Below, piece after piece: positions 1 to 9,170 of a stretch of 64,000 nt of DNA. The first letter of the stretch is position 1, and the number at the start of each line of letters is the position of its first letter. The notes under the pieces were generated by a model, which saw only the letters and a program-made list of their open reading frames with translations, was not told the DNA's origin and ran no database searches. The DNA lies in contig NZ_CP036319.1 of assembly GCF_007752935.1 (NCBI RefSeq), positions 2,480,001-2,544,000 of the forward strand, in the 5' to 3' direction. This DNA comes from Crateriforma conspicua. GTDB taxonomy: Bacteria > Planctomycetota > Planctomycetia > Pirellulales > Pirellulaceae. A program made the translations under genes and the position numbers.

Positions 1-399
1 CGACCCGGACGCGGCGCGAATGACATCGCCACACTTCGCATCGGCCCGACCTTTGCCACCGGACAGCACATATCGGTAGGCGGAAAACAGCCGAGCCAAC
101 GGCGACCGGACAAGCGAAAATTTATAGTAGTCGTCGAATCGCTGCGGATCGTAACGCTGGTAAACGAAGTACGGGTAGTGACCGATGATGTCGGTTCCGA
201 AAACCAGTCGCCCGATACTTGATCCCGCCGCTTTGGGGACGTGAATGAAAATCACCTTCTTCGCGACGGAGCGCGGGTGATAAACCGACGCGATTCCAGT
301 CCGTTCACGAACACGAAGCGACCAGCCAAGCGGCAGAAATCTTGGCAATCGATAGCGATGGCGTAGGAATGATGCTCGGCGAAACTGCGATGGAGTCAT
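1..399 (-). CDS. Sulfotransferase family protein, C-terminus cut by window edge
   Basis: I translated this by hand from the minus strand. The reading frame is open from the ATG at 399 to the window edge, giving about 133 residues. Residues about 50-65 read VIFIHVPKAAGSSIGRLVF, which matches the 5'-phosphosulfate-binding loop of Sulfotransfer_2-type enzymes (IHVPKtgGtS). Further on, FSLVRSPLARLFSAYRY matches the 3'-phosphate-binding motif (vRdPlaRlvSaY). These enzymes move sulfate from PAPS to carbohydrate or other hydroxyl groups. An in-frame stop eight codons upstream fixes the start at or near 399. The ATG overlaps the stop of the small upstream frame as ATGA, which suggests translational coupling. 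The family call is firm; the substrate cannot be read. Confidence 0.8.
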   Translation of the reverse strand, partial: MTPSQFRRASFLRHRYRLPRFLPLGWSLRVRERTGIASVYHPRSVAKKVIFIHVPKAAGSSIGRLVFGTDIIGHYPYFVYQRYDPQRFDDYYKFSLVRSPLARLFSAYRYVLSGGKGRADAKCGDVIRAASGS

Positions 400-638
400 T
401 CGCCTATCGTAAAAGCGCCTTCACTGATCAGATAGGTCCCGGCGATCCAATCGATTGCCTGTGCATCCGATGCGGCTGCGCAAACTTCATCGCTGTAACC
501 GTGGGTGACTAAATCAGCGGCCACCCTGTTTCGCAAATCGAAAGATGCCGGCGTCACTGCGGGGGGCATCCCGTTGGCGACGTCGGCACCATTCGTTGGG
601 GAGAGCGGTGGAGGGGCGATGCATCGCTTTGCAATCAA
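396..638 (-). CDS. Small hypothetical protein, possibly coupled to the sulfotransferase
   Basis: This 80-residue frame lies between the Dps gene and the sulfotransferase gene. Its first codon is TTG; the first ATG is internal at 569 and would give 57 residues. I recognise no family, and there is no signal peptide or membrane segment. The C-terminal half (Asp/Ala/Ile-rich) has ordinary protein composition. The only support for a real gene is position: its TGA overlaps the sulfotransferase ATG as ATGA, and it starts about 20 bases after the Dps stop. It could instead be a chance open frame in a leader. Confidence 0.3.
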   Translation of the reverse strand: MIAKRCIAPPPLSPTNGADVANGMPPAVTPASFDLRNRVAADLVTHGYSDEVCAAASDAQAIDWIAGTYLISEGAFTIGE

Positions 639-659
639 GCGATTGATCGCTCGACGGAG

Positions 660-1097
660 TTACTCCAGATAGCTCTTCAACATCCAAACCGTTTTCTCGT
701 GCACTTGGATGCGAGCGATCATCAAGTCTTCCGACTCGGAGTCATCCGCATCACCGGCGACATCCCGAGCGGCTTTCAAATCGGTCAGCAGTTTGTCGTA
801 GCATTTGATCAAGTGGCGAACCATGTCATCGGCGGACGCGTCTTCGGCCACTTCGTCGATGCCTGCCAGTTTTGCCAGGTTCGCGAGACCGCCGGGGGCC
901 AATGCACCGATCGAACGGATGCGTTCGGCGATCTCGTCAACCGCTTCGAACATTTCGGTGTATTGTTCCTCAAATGCGTTGTGCAGCCCGAAGAACGAAC
1001 GTCCGCGAACGTTCCAGTGGCACAGATGCGTTTGTCCCATCACCGCATAGGTGTCGGCGACCACGCGGCGAAGCGATTCAACCAGTTTTTCACTCAT
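660..1097 (-). CDS. dps: Dps/ferritin-like DNA-protection protein
   Basis: Dps proteins form 12-subunit shells that oxidise Fe(II) with peroxide and protect DNA under starvation or oxidative stress in the cytoplasm. The ferroxidase pattern is visible: the CHWNVRG segment, then FFGLHNAFEEQYTEMFEAVDEIAERIR, which carries the acidic and His ligands shared between subunits. The length of 145 residues is normal for Dps and shorter than ferritin. I chose the ATG at 1097 because AAGAGAA lies just upstream; an ATG at 1124 would add nine residues without a good ribosome site. No OxyR or Fur site could be identified. The family call is secure. Confidence 0.9.
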   Translation of the reverse strand: MSEKLVESLRRVVADTYAVMGQTHLCHWNVRGRSFFGLHNAFEEQYTEMFEAVDEIAERIRSIGALAPGGLANLAKLAGIDEVAEDASADDMVRHLIKCYDKLLTDLKAARDVAGDADDSESEDLMIARIQVHEKTVWMLKSYLE

Positions 1098-1266
1098 CAG
1101 AAATTCTCTTGGCGATTTCGGCATACATATCGATGAATCGGAGGGACATGTTGTCGACGTTCCGATTCGATTTCACTCATCATGGTAATGTCGCTTTGAA
1201 TCGTTCAACCGCTGCGGCATGTTGACGCGGACGGAGAAGCAAAGGCCATGGCATAGTTGAATTCAT

Positions 1267-2781
1267 TTAGGTTCCGACCCGAATGACGATACGTCGATAA
1301 TCGGTCAGCGGATACGGTCGGCCCGTGTCGGTGATTTCAAGAACCAAGTGAATCGTTTGGCCGTTGGCGTCTTGCGGAACATTGAAGCTTGGCGTTGCTG
1401 TTTCGCCGTTGCGGATCGCAGGCAATTCGCCCGTGTAGGTTCCCGCTTCGGGATAGAACCACCAGCGAAACCGCAACTGGTCGCCGTCGGGATCGGTGGA
1501 CTTTGTGGCGTCAAGCGATAGTGGTTCTCCCGCGGTACCGCTGCGAAATAGAATGGCGTCGCCGGCGTCGTCGCCAATTGCAGCGACGGGATGATGATTG
1601 GCTTGGTCGTAGGAACGAACACACCAGTCCAACCGTGCGGCAAAATCGTTCCACGTCGCCCGCCGGAATCTCCACACGGGTGCAAAGATGCCGCTGAAAT
1701 CTTCGCCTGTTTCCGGATCGATCCAATGGTCTTCTGCTTCGGCATAAACCTTGAATGGGCGACCGGTTTGTTCGTCGTCTCGTACGCTGCGGTGCTTGGA
1801 CCAATCGTTCGATGTTTTTTGGGGATCGAATCGTCCGGACCAACCGCCCCAATTCACGTGATCGATGGAAAAAAGTCCTTTGTTAACCAAGCCCAGCCAC
1901 GGCACCGTTCCACCGCCTTCGAGGAAGGAAAGGCGGCCGCCGGAAAACTGGCGCAGTGGCCAAGCGACACCCAGCGGTCCGTTGTCCGATTTGATGTGGT
2001 CCAATGCCCAGTGGTGTTGCCCCAGACCCGAGTATTCGTAAGGTTTCCAGGTGTATGGTCCCAGCGATTGGCGTGACCCACGATTGTCTTTCTTGCCATC
2101 GCCGCCCGGACCGCCATAGGCATAAGTTTGATAGTTGCTGCGGATCCAATGAATGTCGGGGAACTCGGCACAGATCCATGCACCGGAGTTGTCCTGGGCT
2201 CCATTTTCAAAGACTCGCAATCGCGATACGAAATCCGCGACTTCTGCGGCGGTGTGGCTAGCCCGATAGTCGATCAATGCTTGGGCCAGTGTGTTGGACC
2301 CCGCATTGACGACCACCCAAAGTGGTCGCGGGTCGTCTTTGGTCACCGCGTCAATGATCCGCTTTGAACCGGCGGTCGATTTGCCGGGGCCGGTGTCTTC
2401 GATTCCATAGCCGGTCTGACCCGACGCGACGACCGACCGCAGATGATCAGGATCTGCCCATCCGTCGGCATGCTTCTTCAGGTTCGGAAAAACCTTTTCG
2501 TAGGCGTCGATGATCTGGTGGAACAGTTCGGGATGAAGTCTTTGGCGATAGGCCGTCGGGGAACCCGGATGCAAGTACTTGCCCGTGACGGCGATCAAAC
2601 CTTCCACGTCGAATTCATTGCAACAGGCCACCAAGTGGACAATCTGCTGTTCTTCGTCCGGTTCGTTGCCCATGTCGGCCAACACCAGCATCCGAGCGCG
2701 TCCGCCAGTGGTGTCTTCGGCAGCGATCGAGGGTTCGCCCAGATAAGATATCAACAACAACGCAGCGCAGATCGTTCTCAT
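1267..2781 (-). CDS. Secreted DUF1593 (nucleoside-hydrolase-like) glycan-degradation protein
   Basis: The protein of about 504 residues begins with a Sec signal peptide (MRTICAALLLISYLGEPSIAA) from the ATG at 2781; upstream in-frame sequence shows no such peptide. The mature N-terminus (RMLVLADMGNEPDEEQQIVH) is the DUF1593 start. That fold resembles inosine-uridine nucleoside hydrolase and is known from cellulose-binding protein Sde_0182 and relatives. The acidic DMGNEPDEEQ cluster resembles the nucleoside hydrolase calcium site. A C-terminal region from about residue 400 has the Asp-rich beta-sandwich look of a PKD/cadherin-like module (STDPDGDQLRFRWW). It is divergent from sulfatase 1, consistent with extracellular polysaccharide degradation. 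The true substrate is unknown. Confidence 0.82.
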   Translation of the reverse strand: MRTICAALLLISYLGEPSIAAEDTTGGRARMLVLADMGNEPDEEQQIVHLVACCNEFDVEGLIAVTGKYLHPGSPTAYRQRLHPELFHQIIDAYEKVFPNLKKHADGWADPDHLRSVVASGQTGYGIEDTGPGKSTAGSKRIIDAVTKDDPRPLWVVVNAGSNTLAQALIDYRASHTAAEVADFVSRLRVFENGAQDNSGAWICAEFPDIHWIRSNYQTYAYGGPGGDGKKDNRGSRQSLGPYTWKPYEYSGLGQHHWALDHIKSDNGPLGVAWPLRQFSGGRLSFLEGGGTVPWLGLVNKGLFSIDHVNWGGWSGRFDPQKTSNDWSKHRSVRDDEQTGRPFKVYAEAEDHWIDPETGEDFSGIFAPVWRFRRATWNDFAARLDWCVRSYDQANHHPVAAIGDDAGDAILFRSGTAGEPLSLDATKSTDPDGDQLRFRWWFYPEAGTYTGELPAIRNGETATPSFNVPQDANGQTIHLVLEITDTGRPYPLTDYRRIVIRVGT

Positions 2782-3014
2782 GATCGAATTCGTTGAAGGA
2801 ACTGAAACATCGCGGTGCTCGCGACCGCCGTCATGAGTGGCTAGCGTAGCGGAATTTTTGGCTTGGCATCGGTCGATACTGGGCGAGGCGGCCACGTATG
2901 GGATGGGGTGTGACATCCGATGCCGCCACTGGCCGGTTTACCCATTCCGATCTGGCGTGGCTGTTGAATTGAATGGTGTTGTTCGTTTCGGTCTGTGGAA
3001 AGATTTTGGGTCCC

Positions 3015-4463
3015 ATGAGAACGCTTGGCATCTTTTGTTTGCTGGTTGCCGCCACTGTGACGATGGAGAATCACGCGGTTGCGAAGGCCCGACCCAACAT
3101 CATTGTCTTTCTGGTCGACGATATGGGTTGGACGGACAGTTCGGTCTATGGCAGCACGTTCTACGAAACGCCAAATCTGTCACGCTTGGCCGGCCAAGGC
3201 ATGCGAATGACCCAGGCGTACGCACAACCCCTGTGTTCGCCGTCACGGGCCGCATTGTTGACCGGAAAGTATCCGGCCAGGATCGGAATGCATCAGGCGA
3301 TTACCGGACAAAGCAAGCCCAACCCGATCGTTCCCGCTGCGGCAAATCCGCGGCAGGTCGTGGTGTGGCCGCAAAGCCGATCGCACTTGCCCTTGTCGGA
3401 GCAAACCATCGCCGAAGTCCTGCGAGAGGTTGGCTATCAGACTTGGTTTTTGGGCAAGTGGCATTTGGGCGCGGCACCACGTTTCTGGCCGCAACAGCAA
3501 GGCTTTGAAACCGTGATCGGCGTTGGCGGTGCGGGGCCTAGCGGCGGCTATTTTGCACCCAACAACATTCCCGCGTTGCAACCCGGTCCGGACGGCGAAT
3601 ACATCTGTGAACGCTTGACCGACGAAGCGTGTTCGCTGATCAGTCGGCGCGGCGACGATCCGTTCTTTTTGTACCTGTCACACTTCAACGTCCACTCGCC
3701 TTACGAAGCGCCTGCCGAACAGATCGAACGTTTTGCGGCAAAGATGGATCCCGCGAACGAGCATCAAAATCCCGTGATGGCTGCGATGCTGTATGCGATG
3801 GATCAAAGCCTTGGAAAGATCATGCAGCGGTTGGATGACGAGGGGATTGCGGATGATACGTGGTTGTTCTTTTTGTCGGACAACGGCGGGATTCACTGGC
3901 ATAACATGAAAGGTCAGTATGCCGAACGTTTTCCCGTTCCGGTCACATCCAATGCACCGCTGCGCGGTGGTAAAGCCTGTTTCTATGAAGGCGGCATTCG
4001 TGTGCCGATGGTTGTTCGCAAGCCTGGCAAAATTGCCGCGGGGGCGGTTTGCGATGTGCCGGTCCACATGATCGATCTGTATCCGACGCTTTGCCAGATC
4101 GCCGGCGCCGATGTGCCTCGGGAACTTTCGGTTGACGGTGTCAGTTTGCTGCCGATTCTGACCGAAACCGGCTCGCTGGATCGTTCACGTCTGTTTTGTC
4201 ACTTTCCACGATCCAAAACGTTGGCCGGAACGGTGGGCGGATCGTTCGTTCGTGACGGAGATTACAAGCTGATCCGGTTGTGGTTCAGCGGTGAGCAAGG
4301 GACGCACGCCTATGAACTGTACAACCTGAAACAAGACGTGGGTGAACAGTCGAATCTGGCCGAACAAATGCCACAGAAGGTGGCGGAGATGGCGGAAGCC
4401 CTTGACGTTTGGCTGGAGCAAACGGGGGCTTTGTTGCCGCGTCTAAATCCAAAGTCCAACTGA
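3015..4463 (+). CDS. Secreted sulfatase 1 (formylglycine type)
   Basis: This is an arylsulfatase-family hydrolase that would remove sulfate esters, probably from algal polysaccharide, in the periplasm or outside the cell. From the ATG at 3015 (482 residues) there is a short signal peptide, the metal-binding DD at residues 35-36 (VDDMGW), and the sulfatase signature LCSPSRAALLTGKYP with Cys74, the residue converted to formylglycine. The second half has GKWHLG and FLSDNGG, both conserved metal or substrate-binding segments. An upstream ATG at 2973 would spoil the signal peptide. It is divergent from the DUF1593 gene with about 230 bases between starts. Substrate and SulfAtlas subfamily cannot be fixed by eye. 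Confidence 0.93.
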   Translation: MRTLGIFCLLVAATVTMENHAVAKARPNIIVFLVDDMGWTDSSVYGSTFYETPNLSRLAGQGMRMTQAYAQPLCSPSRAALLTGKYPARIGMHQAITGQSKPNPIVPAAANPRQVVVWPQSRSHLPLSEQTIAEVLREVGYQTWFLGKWHLGAAPRFWPQQQGFETVIGVGGAGPSGGYFAPNNIPALQPGPDGEYICERLTDEACSLISRRGDDPFFLYLSHFNVHSPYEAPAEQIERFAAKMDPANEHQNPVMAAMLYAMDQSLGKIMQRLDDEGIADDTWLFFLSDNGGIHWHNMKGQYAERFPVPVTSNAPLRGGKACFYEGGIRVPMVVRKPGKIAAGAVCDVPVHMIDLYPTLCQIAGADVPRELSVDGVSLLPILTETGSLDRSRLFCHFPRSKTLAGTVGGSFVRDGDYKLIRLWFSGEQGTHAYELYNLKQDVGEQSNLAEQMPQKVAEMAEALDVWLEQTGALLPRLNPKSN

Positions 4464-4568
4464 GATTACCGGCCCTAGAGTTCAGCCGAAGTTCGGCGGC
4501 ACTGGGCAGATGGTGAACTAGCCTGGAAACTCAATTAGTGCCGTTGGCCGCCTGGATTTTTCCGGTGA

Positions 4569-5027
4569 CTAATACGGTTGGCGTCCGTATTCGTCATAAC
4601 GGCCGTCATCGCGAGTCGGTGCGGGTTCGTTGTTCCAAGGTGGACGTCGATTGGAATAGGTTTCGCCGCTGTATCGATCGTCGCGGTAAGCTGTTCCCTG
4701 ATAATCGCGGTCCCAACTGGAAGGAGCGTCTTGCCAAGACTGCGCTGTGCGGTCGTCATTCCAGCGGTCACCCTGGTACGCCTGGTTGCGATCGTCGTAT
4801 CCCGAATCGGGTTGCGACCGCCATTGGTCGGTCCAGCTCGTTTCGTCGCCTTCGTCCCGGCTCTTGTCCAGATATTCGCGGCCTCGTTCGCGCAGCTTGC
4901 TCAGGTCGCTTTTGATTTCACTGGTGTCAAATTTGATGCCGGTATCCTCACCGTCTTTTTCGATGGTGAACCAGCCGGCCATGGAGGCTCCGACAACCAG
5001 CAGACCGATGATGAAAAGGTTGCGCAT
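4569..5027 (-). CDS. Small membrane-anchored protein with hydrophilic Tyr/Arg/Asp-rich tail
   Basis: I do not recognise a family. From the ATG at 5027 the 152-residue protein begins MRNLFIIGLLVVGASMAGWF, a single N-terminal membrane helix or uncleaved signal. A short charged helical stretch follows (KSDLSKLRERGREYLDKSRDEG, residues about 35-58), then a long low-complexity tail rich in Asp, Arg, Tyr, Trp, Gln and Asn with no hydrophobic core. It is probably disordered and outside the membrane. Eleven residues could be added by starting at 5060, but that would bury the hydrophobic helix. It stands alone, convergent with sulfatase 1. Confidence 0.6.
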   Translation of the reverse strand: MRNLFIIGLLVVGASMAGWFTIEKDGEDTGIKFDTSEIKSDLSKLRERGREYLDKSRDEGDETSWTDQWRSQPDSGYDDRNQAYQGDRWNDDRTAQSWQDAPSSWDRDYQGTAYRDDRYSGETYSNRRPPWNNEPAPTRDDGRYDEYGRQPY

Positions 5028-5423
5028 TCCTGGGTCCGTGCATGCGACGTGAAGAGACATTCCGTTATGGCGTCATCCTAGAAAACCCGCGCCAAATGGG
5101 GAAGAGTGATTTGCCGGGCGTTGAATGGTCGCACGGGTCGGCCGGAGTGGTCTGACCACGCCGCCGCCGTCCGCGACTCCGGTGCAAAAAGCGGTATTTC
5201 GCCTGTTTTTTTGCGGACACGGCATCGCGTGCAACGCCGAAATAGTTTCCGAAGCCGCTGAGGAACACGGCCTGGAAGACGGACGAGACAGTTCCGAACG
5301 GTGAATGCTAGCGATTCGCCGGCATTCACCCGCCGACTCTGTTTCACGCCCCTTTCAGCCAGACTGTGCTTCCGCGGGATCCGACGCACCCGTGCTTGGA
5401 CATCTGCGGTTGACGAATCGGCA
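5028..5423. other. Non-coding gap with a hairpin
   Basis: I see no convincing gene here. GCAAAAA near 5185 can pair with TTTTTGC near 5207-5213 around an inner GCG/CGC stem. This could act as a weak terminator for the alcohol dehydrogenase transcript, which ends about 210 bases upstream on the minus strand. A shorter GTGGTC/GACCAC repeat lies near 5148. Nothing else is supported. Confidence 0.3.
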
Positions 5424-6434
5424 TCAATCGCGGTCCAGCACGATCCGGTATCGGGCATTGCCTTCGCGCAGGTGCTCCATCGCATCGTTGACCTTGCTCA
5501 TGGGAAAATGTTCGGTCACCGGAGTGATTTGGTGCCGCTGGGCGAAATCCAGCATGGTGCGTATCGTCGCGGGGCTTCCCACGGGCGACGCCCCCGCTGA
5601 CAGGTCGCCGAAAATCATCGGCATTAGGTCGAGTTCCACCGGATCTGTGACGGCACCCAGAAAATGCAGTCGGCCGTCGGGACGCAGGGTCTTCAAGAAC
5701 AGCGACCAATTCAAGTTGACGTTCACGGTCGACAACAACATGTCGAACTGACCCGCGGCCGCTTCGATTGCGTCGTCGTCACGGGAGTTGATCGTTTCGT
5801 GTGCCCCAAGTTTCTTGGCCTCGTCCATCTTCGGACCGCTGGAGGTGAACGCGGTCACGTGGCATCCCCAAGCGTTGGCGAACATCAATGCCATGTGTCC
5901 AAGGCCGCCGATGCCGATGACACCGACACGTGCGGTCGGCGAAAGTCGCTTGGTCAGCATCGGGTTGAACACCGTCACACCGCCACACAGCATTGGGCCG
6001 ACTTCCGCGGCGTCCAAACCGTCGGGGATCTTGGTGACCGCCGCCGCTTGGGCTCGGACCCGATCGGCAAATCCGCCATGGTGTCCGACGATGGTGCCCA
6101 CGGCGTTCGCGCATCGGTTGTGGTGTCCCTGCATGCATTGATCGCAAGTCATGCAGTACTGCGAATGCCAGCCCAGACCCACACGATCGCCGGGACTGAC
6201 ATACGTCACCGATTCGCCAACGGCGTCGATCGTTCCGGTCACCTCATGGCCGGGAACCAGTGGATAGGCACTGATGCCCCAGTCGTTGTCCAGCATGCTG
6301 ACGTCGCTGTGACAGATGCCGCATGATTCAACTTTGATATCGACTTGGTCGGGTTCAAGGTCACCCAACTCGTATTCAAACGGTTCCAATTCTCCTTTGG
6401 CCTCGGTCGCGGCATAGGCATGAACAGTTGGCAT
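5424..6434 (-). CDS. Zinc-dependent NAD(P) alcohol dehydrogenase (YahK/CAD-like)
   Basis: This 336-residue medium-chain dehydrogenase probably reduces aldehydes or oxidises alcohols with NADP(H) in the cytoplasm. Catalytic zinc ligands are visible as CGICHSDV and GHEVTG. The structural zinc loop is [15 protein letters not shown], and the nucleotide-binding motif is GIGGLGHMA. The two segments before and after the coenzyme loop match the cinnamyl-alcohol-dehydrogenase/YahK group. I chose the ATG at 6434; the longer frame from 6494 adds a Pro/Thr-rich stretch with no counterpart in the family, and AAGAGA lies upstream of 6434. It is divergent from sulfatase 2. A detoxification role is plausible but not shown. 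Confidence 0.88.
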   Translation of the reverse strand: MPTVHAYAATEAKGELEPFEYELGDLEPDQVDIKVESCGICHSDVSMLDNDWGISAYPLVPGHEVTGTIDAVGESVTYVSPGDRVGLGWHSQYCMTCDQCMQGHHNRCANAVGTIVGHHGGFADRVRAQAAAVTKIPDGLDAAEVGPMLCGGVTVFNPMLTKRLSPTARVGVIGIGGLGHMALMFANAWGCHVTAFTSSGPKMDEAKKLGAHETINSRDDDAIEAAAGQFDMLLSTVNVNLNWSLFLKTLRPDGRLHFLGAVTDPVELDLMPMIFGDLSAGASPVGSPATIRTMLDFAQRHQITPVTEHFPMSKVNDAMEHLREGNARYRIVLDRD

Positions 6435-6707
6435 TGTTGAAGGTCTCTTTTGTTTGGGTGGTGTTGCTGTTGGCGTTTGTCGTGTTTCAGTCATGTTAGA
6501 ATTACCGTCAATCGCTGGAGCCCGCCCGTGTCACGTTGATTCAACGTTGGGGTGTCGTCGCCTGGCTCATCGGTCCGTTGTGCAAACGGTCACAGTTCCG
6601 CGTTATCTGGCGTTGGATGACGGGGCGGCGACCCATTTGGTTGGCCACCCGCCATGAAATGGTCGCAATGCGATCAACGTTTTCATCCTCCGTTGTTCAC
6701 CGGATCA

Positions 6708-8366
6708 ATGAAAAAATTCTCAACGAAATGGACGGTTTGGTTTTGCGGATGGGTTTTCCCGCTTGGGCTGTTGCACATCTCGGGGATGCAATCCGCTTCG
6801 GCCGGCGACCAACCACGGCCTAACATCGTGCTGATCATGGCCGATGATATGGGGTTTTCGGATATCGGTTGTTACGGCGGTGAAATACAGACGCCGAACA
6901 TCGATCGCTTGGCCGCTGGCGGAATCCGTTTCACACAGTTCTATAACACCGGACGTTGTTGTCCGACACGAGCGTCACTGTTGACCGGGCTGTATCCGCA
7001 TGAAGCGGGACTGGGGCACATGGTCTATCGTGATCGCGGCGCCGGTTATCACCCCTATTTGAATCGCCAGACCGTCACGATCGCCGAAGTATTGAAGGAC
7101 GCCGGCTATCGCACGATGATGGCGGGCAAATGGCACGTTGGGCATGAAAAGGGACAGTGGCCGACCGATCGAGGATTCGAACACTTCTACGGCATTCACA
7201 TTCACGTCGACAGCTATTTCAAAGTGCTGCCGGGGTGCCCGGTCTATCACAACGACCGTCTGGTGATCGATGCGACCGAAACACCCTCCAACTCGCTGCA
7301 TCCCGATCAGCCTTGGTACACCACCGATGTGTTCACCGATTGGTCGCTGAAGTTCTTGGATGACGCGGCCGATGATGAGCGACCGTTCTTCTTGTACACG
7401 GCTTACAATTCGCCGCATTGGCCGCTGGAAGCACCCGTTGAAAACATCAGCCAGTGCGAGGGACGATACGACGAAGGTTGGGATCAACTGCGTCGCGAAA
7501 AACTGGAACGCATGATCCAGATGGGCGTCGTTGATGCAGACACCACATTGCCCGATAGCCAATGCCCGGCTTGGGCAGATCTGTCGGCGTCGGACCAAAA
7601 CGAATCAGCGTTTCGACGCGAGATCTATGCGGCCCAGATCGAACGGATGGATCAAAACATCGGGCGGATCATCCAGGAATTGGATCAGTCCGGCCGACTG
7701 GACAACACGCTGATTCTGTTTCTGTCGGATAACGGGTGCTGTGCCGAGGGTGGCATGTTTGGCTATCGCTGGAATGAAAACACCAAGGGGAACCATGATC
7801 AATGGCGAAACCAAAGTGGCCGCAGCAGCAGCATGGGCGAAGCTTGGTCCAATGCGTCCAACACGCCGTTCCGATTGCACAAACGCTGGGTCCACGAAGG
7901 TGGGATTGCGACGCCGCTGATTGCGCATTGGCCCGCCGGCATCGATCAGCCCGATCGTTGGTGCCGGCGACCGAGGCACGTCGTCGATGTCCTGGCCACG
8001 TGTGCCGATGTCGCTGGTGCCATGTATCCAACGCAGTTCAACGGCCAAGCAATCAAGCCGACGCCGGGTGTCAGCCTGAAGCCAGCCTTTGAATCTGTCG
8101 ATGACTCGCTGGCCGATTCGCGGTCGCTGTTCTGGGAACATGAATCACACGCCGCGGTTCGGCAAGGCAAATGGAAATTGGTATCGCTGAATGCGACGGC
8201 TCCGGATGCCTGGGAGTTGTACGACATCGTCCGCGATCGGACCGAGCAAAACGATGTTGCATCATCGCATCCCAAGGTGGTCCAAAGATTACGTGACCAA
8301 TGGACCCGCTGGGCGAGACAAGCCAACGTGTTGCCGTGGCCGAAGGATCGCGTCGAAAAAAAGTAA
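6708..8366 (+). CDS. Secreted sulfatase 2 (formylglycine type)
   Basis: This is a sulfate-ester hydrolase of 552 residues from the ATG at 6708, which begins a signal peptide (MKKFSTKWTVWFCGWVF, cleavage near SASAG). The metal-binding pair is in IMADDMGFSDIG. The catalytic motif is RCCPTRASLLTG, in which Cys84 is the residue expected to become formylglycine and Thr replaces the usual Ser of C-x-P-S-R. GKWHVGHEKGQWPTDRGF and FLSDNGCCAEGG are the other conserved blocks. The wording around the active site (FTQFYNTGRCCPTRAS) is typical of the arylsulfatase A-like group. It starts about 270 bases from the divergent alcohol dehydrogenase. Its natural substrate is unknown. Confidence 0.92.
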   Translation: MKKFSTKWTVWFCGWVFPLGLLHISGMQSASAGDQPRPNIVLIMADDMGFSDIGCYGGEIQTPNIDRLAAGGIRFTQFYNTGRCCPTRASLLTGLYPHEAGLGHMVYRDRGAGYHPYLNRQTVTIAEVLKDAGYRTMMAGKWHVGHEKGQWPTDRGFEHFYGIHIHVDSYFKVLPGCPVYHNDRLVIDATETPSNSLHPDQPWYTTDVFTDWSLKFLDDAADDERPFFLYTAYNSPHWPLEAPVENISQCEGRYDEGWDQLRREKLERMIQMGVVDADTTLPDSQCPAWADLSASDQNESAFRREIYAAQIERMDQNIGRIIQELDQSGRLDNTLILFLSDNGCCAEGGMFGYRWNENTKGNHDQWRNQSGRSSSMGEAWSNASNTPFRLHKRWVHEGGIATPLIAHWPAGIDQPDRWCRRPRHVVDVLATCADVAGAMYPTQFNGQAIKPTPGVSLKPAFESVDDSLADSRSLFWEHESHAAVRQGKWKLVSLNATAPDAWELYDIVRDRTEQNDVASSHPKVVQRLRDQWTRWARQANVLPWPKDRVEKK

Positions 8367-8417
8367 GGCTTCGCTGGTAAATCAATTGGCGATGCCGTCG
8401 GCTAGACGCCGGTGGTT

Positions 8418-9068
8418 TCAGGCAGTTGATTCGGTTGATTCGGTTTGACCCGCTTGGCTGGCTTTCCAAGCATCACGAAGCAGCGGATAGCTGTCACGTC
8501 CCAGGCGTTCGAAGGTGGCCAGGAATTCGCCCAGGTCGACGTCGATATTGGTGACCTGTTCCGATTTCAGGAAGCCGAAGGTCCCGCTCCACGGATCCGG
8601 CGACCCGGGGAAATAGACGGTGACACGACCATCGTCACTGCGTTCGATTTCCAGCCCCGGTCGATAGATGCCCATGTGATCGATCAGCACGGGCTTCATG
8701 CGATCGCGTCCCAGTTCGCCGCCGATGCCACCGGCGACCTGGTCTTTGTAAATGGAGTATCGCGGAAAGATCATGATCAGATGCTTTTCCACGATCCCGC
8801 TGAATTTCTTGCCGATGGCCAACTGTGCGGCGACGCCGGCGCTAAAGCACAGGATGATCAGCACCGCGATGGCGGCCATCAGCAGCACGGTGTAACCGTG
8901 GACCGTGCGGATTTCGAAGGTCTCGTTCAGGAACTGAGCGATCCAGTAGACGATCGATCCGACTTGGCCGAGTAGATATCCCACGACGATCAAAGGCAAC
9001 AAGAAAACGATGCCGCCGATCGCCGTTGACCGCAAAAATCCGAACTGTCGTTCGACATGTTCACGCAT
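8418..9068 (-). CDS. DUF502 family inner-membrane protein
   Basis: The 216-residue protein has two membrane helices near the N-terminus (residues about 18-38 and 58-85) and a soluble C-terminal region. The segment FLLPLIVVGYLLGQ and the later FPRYSIYKDQVAGG and FFPGSPDPWSG-like stretch (read as VYFPGSPDPWSGTFG) are the hallmarks of DUF502, whose function is unknown. The C-terminal end holds a short tandem repeat (TESTESTA) encoded by repeated TTGATTCGG on the plus strand. It stands alone between two convergent or divergent units. I am confident of the family, not of any role. Confidence 0.85.
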   Translation of the reverse strand: MREHVERQFGFLRSTAIGGIVFLLPLIVVGYLLGQVGSIVYWIAQFLNETFEIRTVHGYTVLLMAAIAVLIILCFSAGVAAQLAIGKKFSGIVEKHLIMIFPRYSIYKDQVAGGIGGELGRDRMKPVLIDHMGIYRPGLEIERSDDGRVTVYFPGSPDPWSGTFGFLKSEQVTNIDVDLGEFLATFERLGRDSYPLLRDAWKASQAGQTESTESTA

Positions 9069-9170
9069 AGGAATTGGTCTTTACCGAAAAGGGCGAAGAC
9101 GCCGGAGCCCTTGGCGTCGATGCCCTATTCTGACGTAAAAGACGGCAATGTGCCTATGTCGGTTCCGCGT

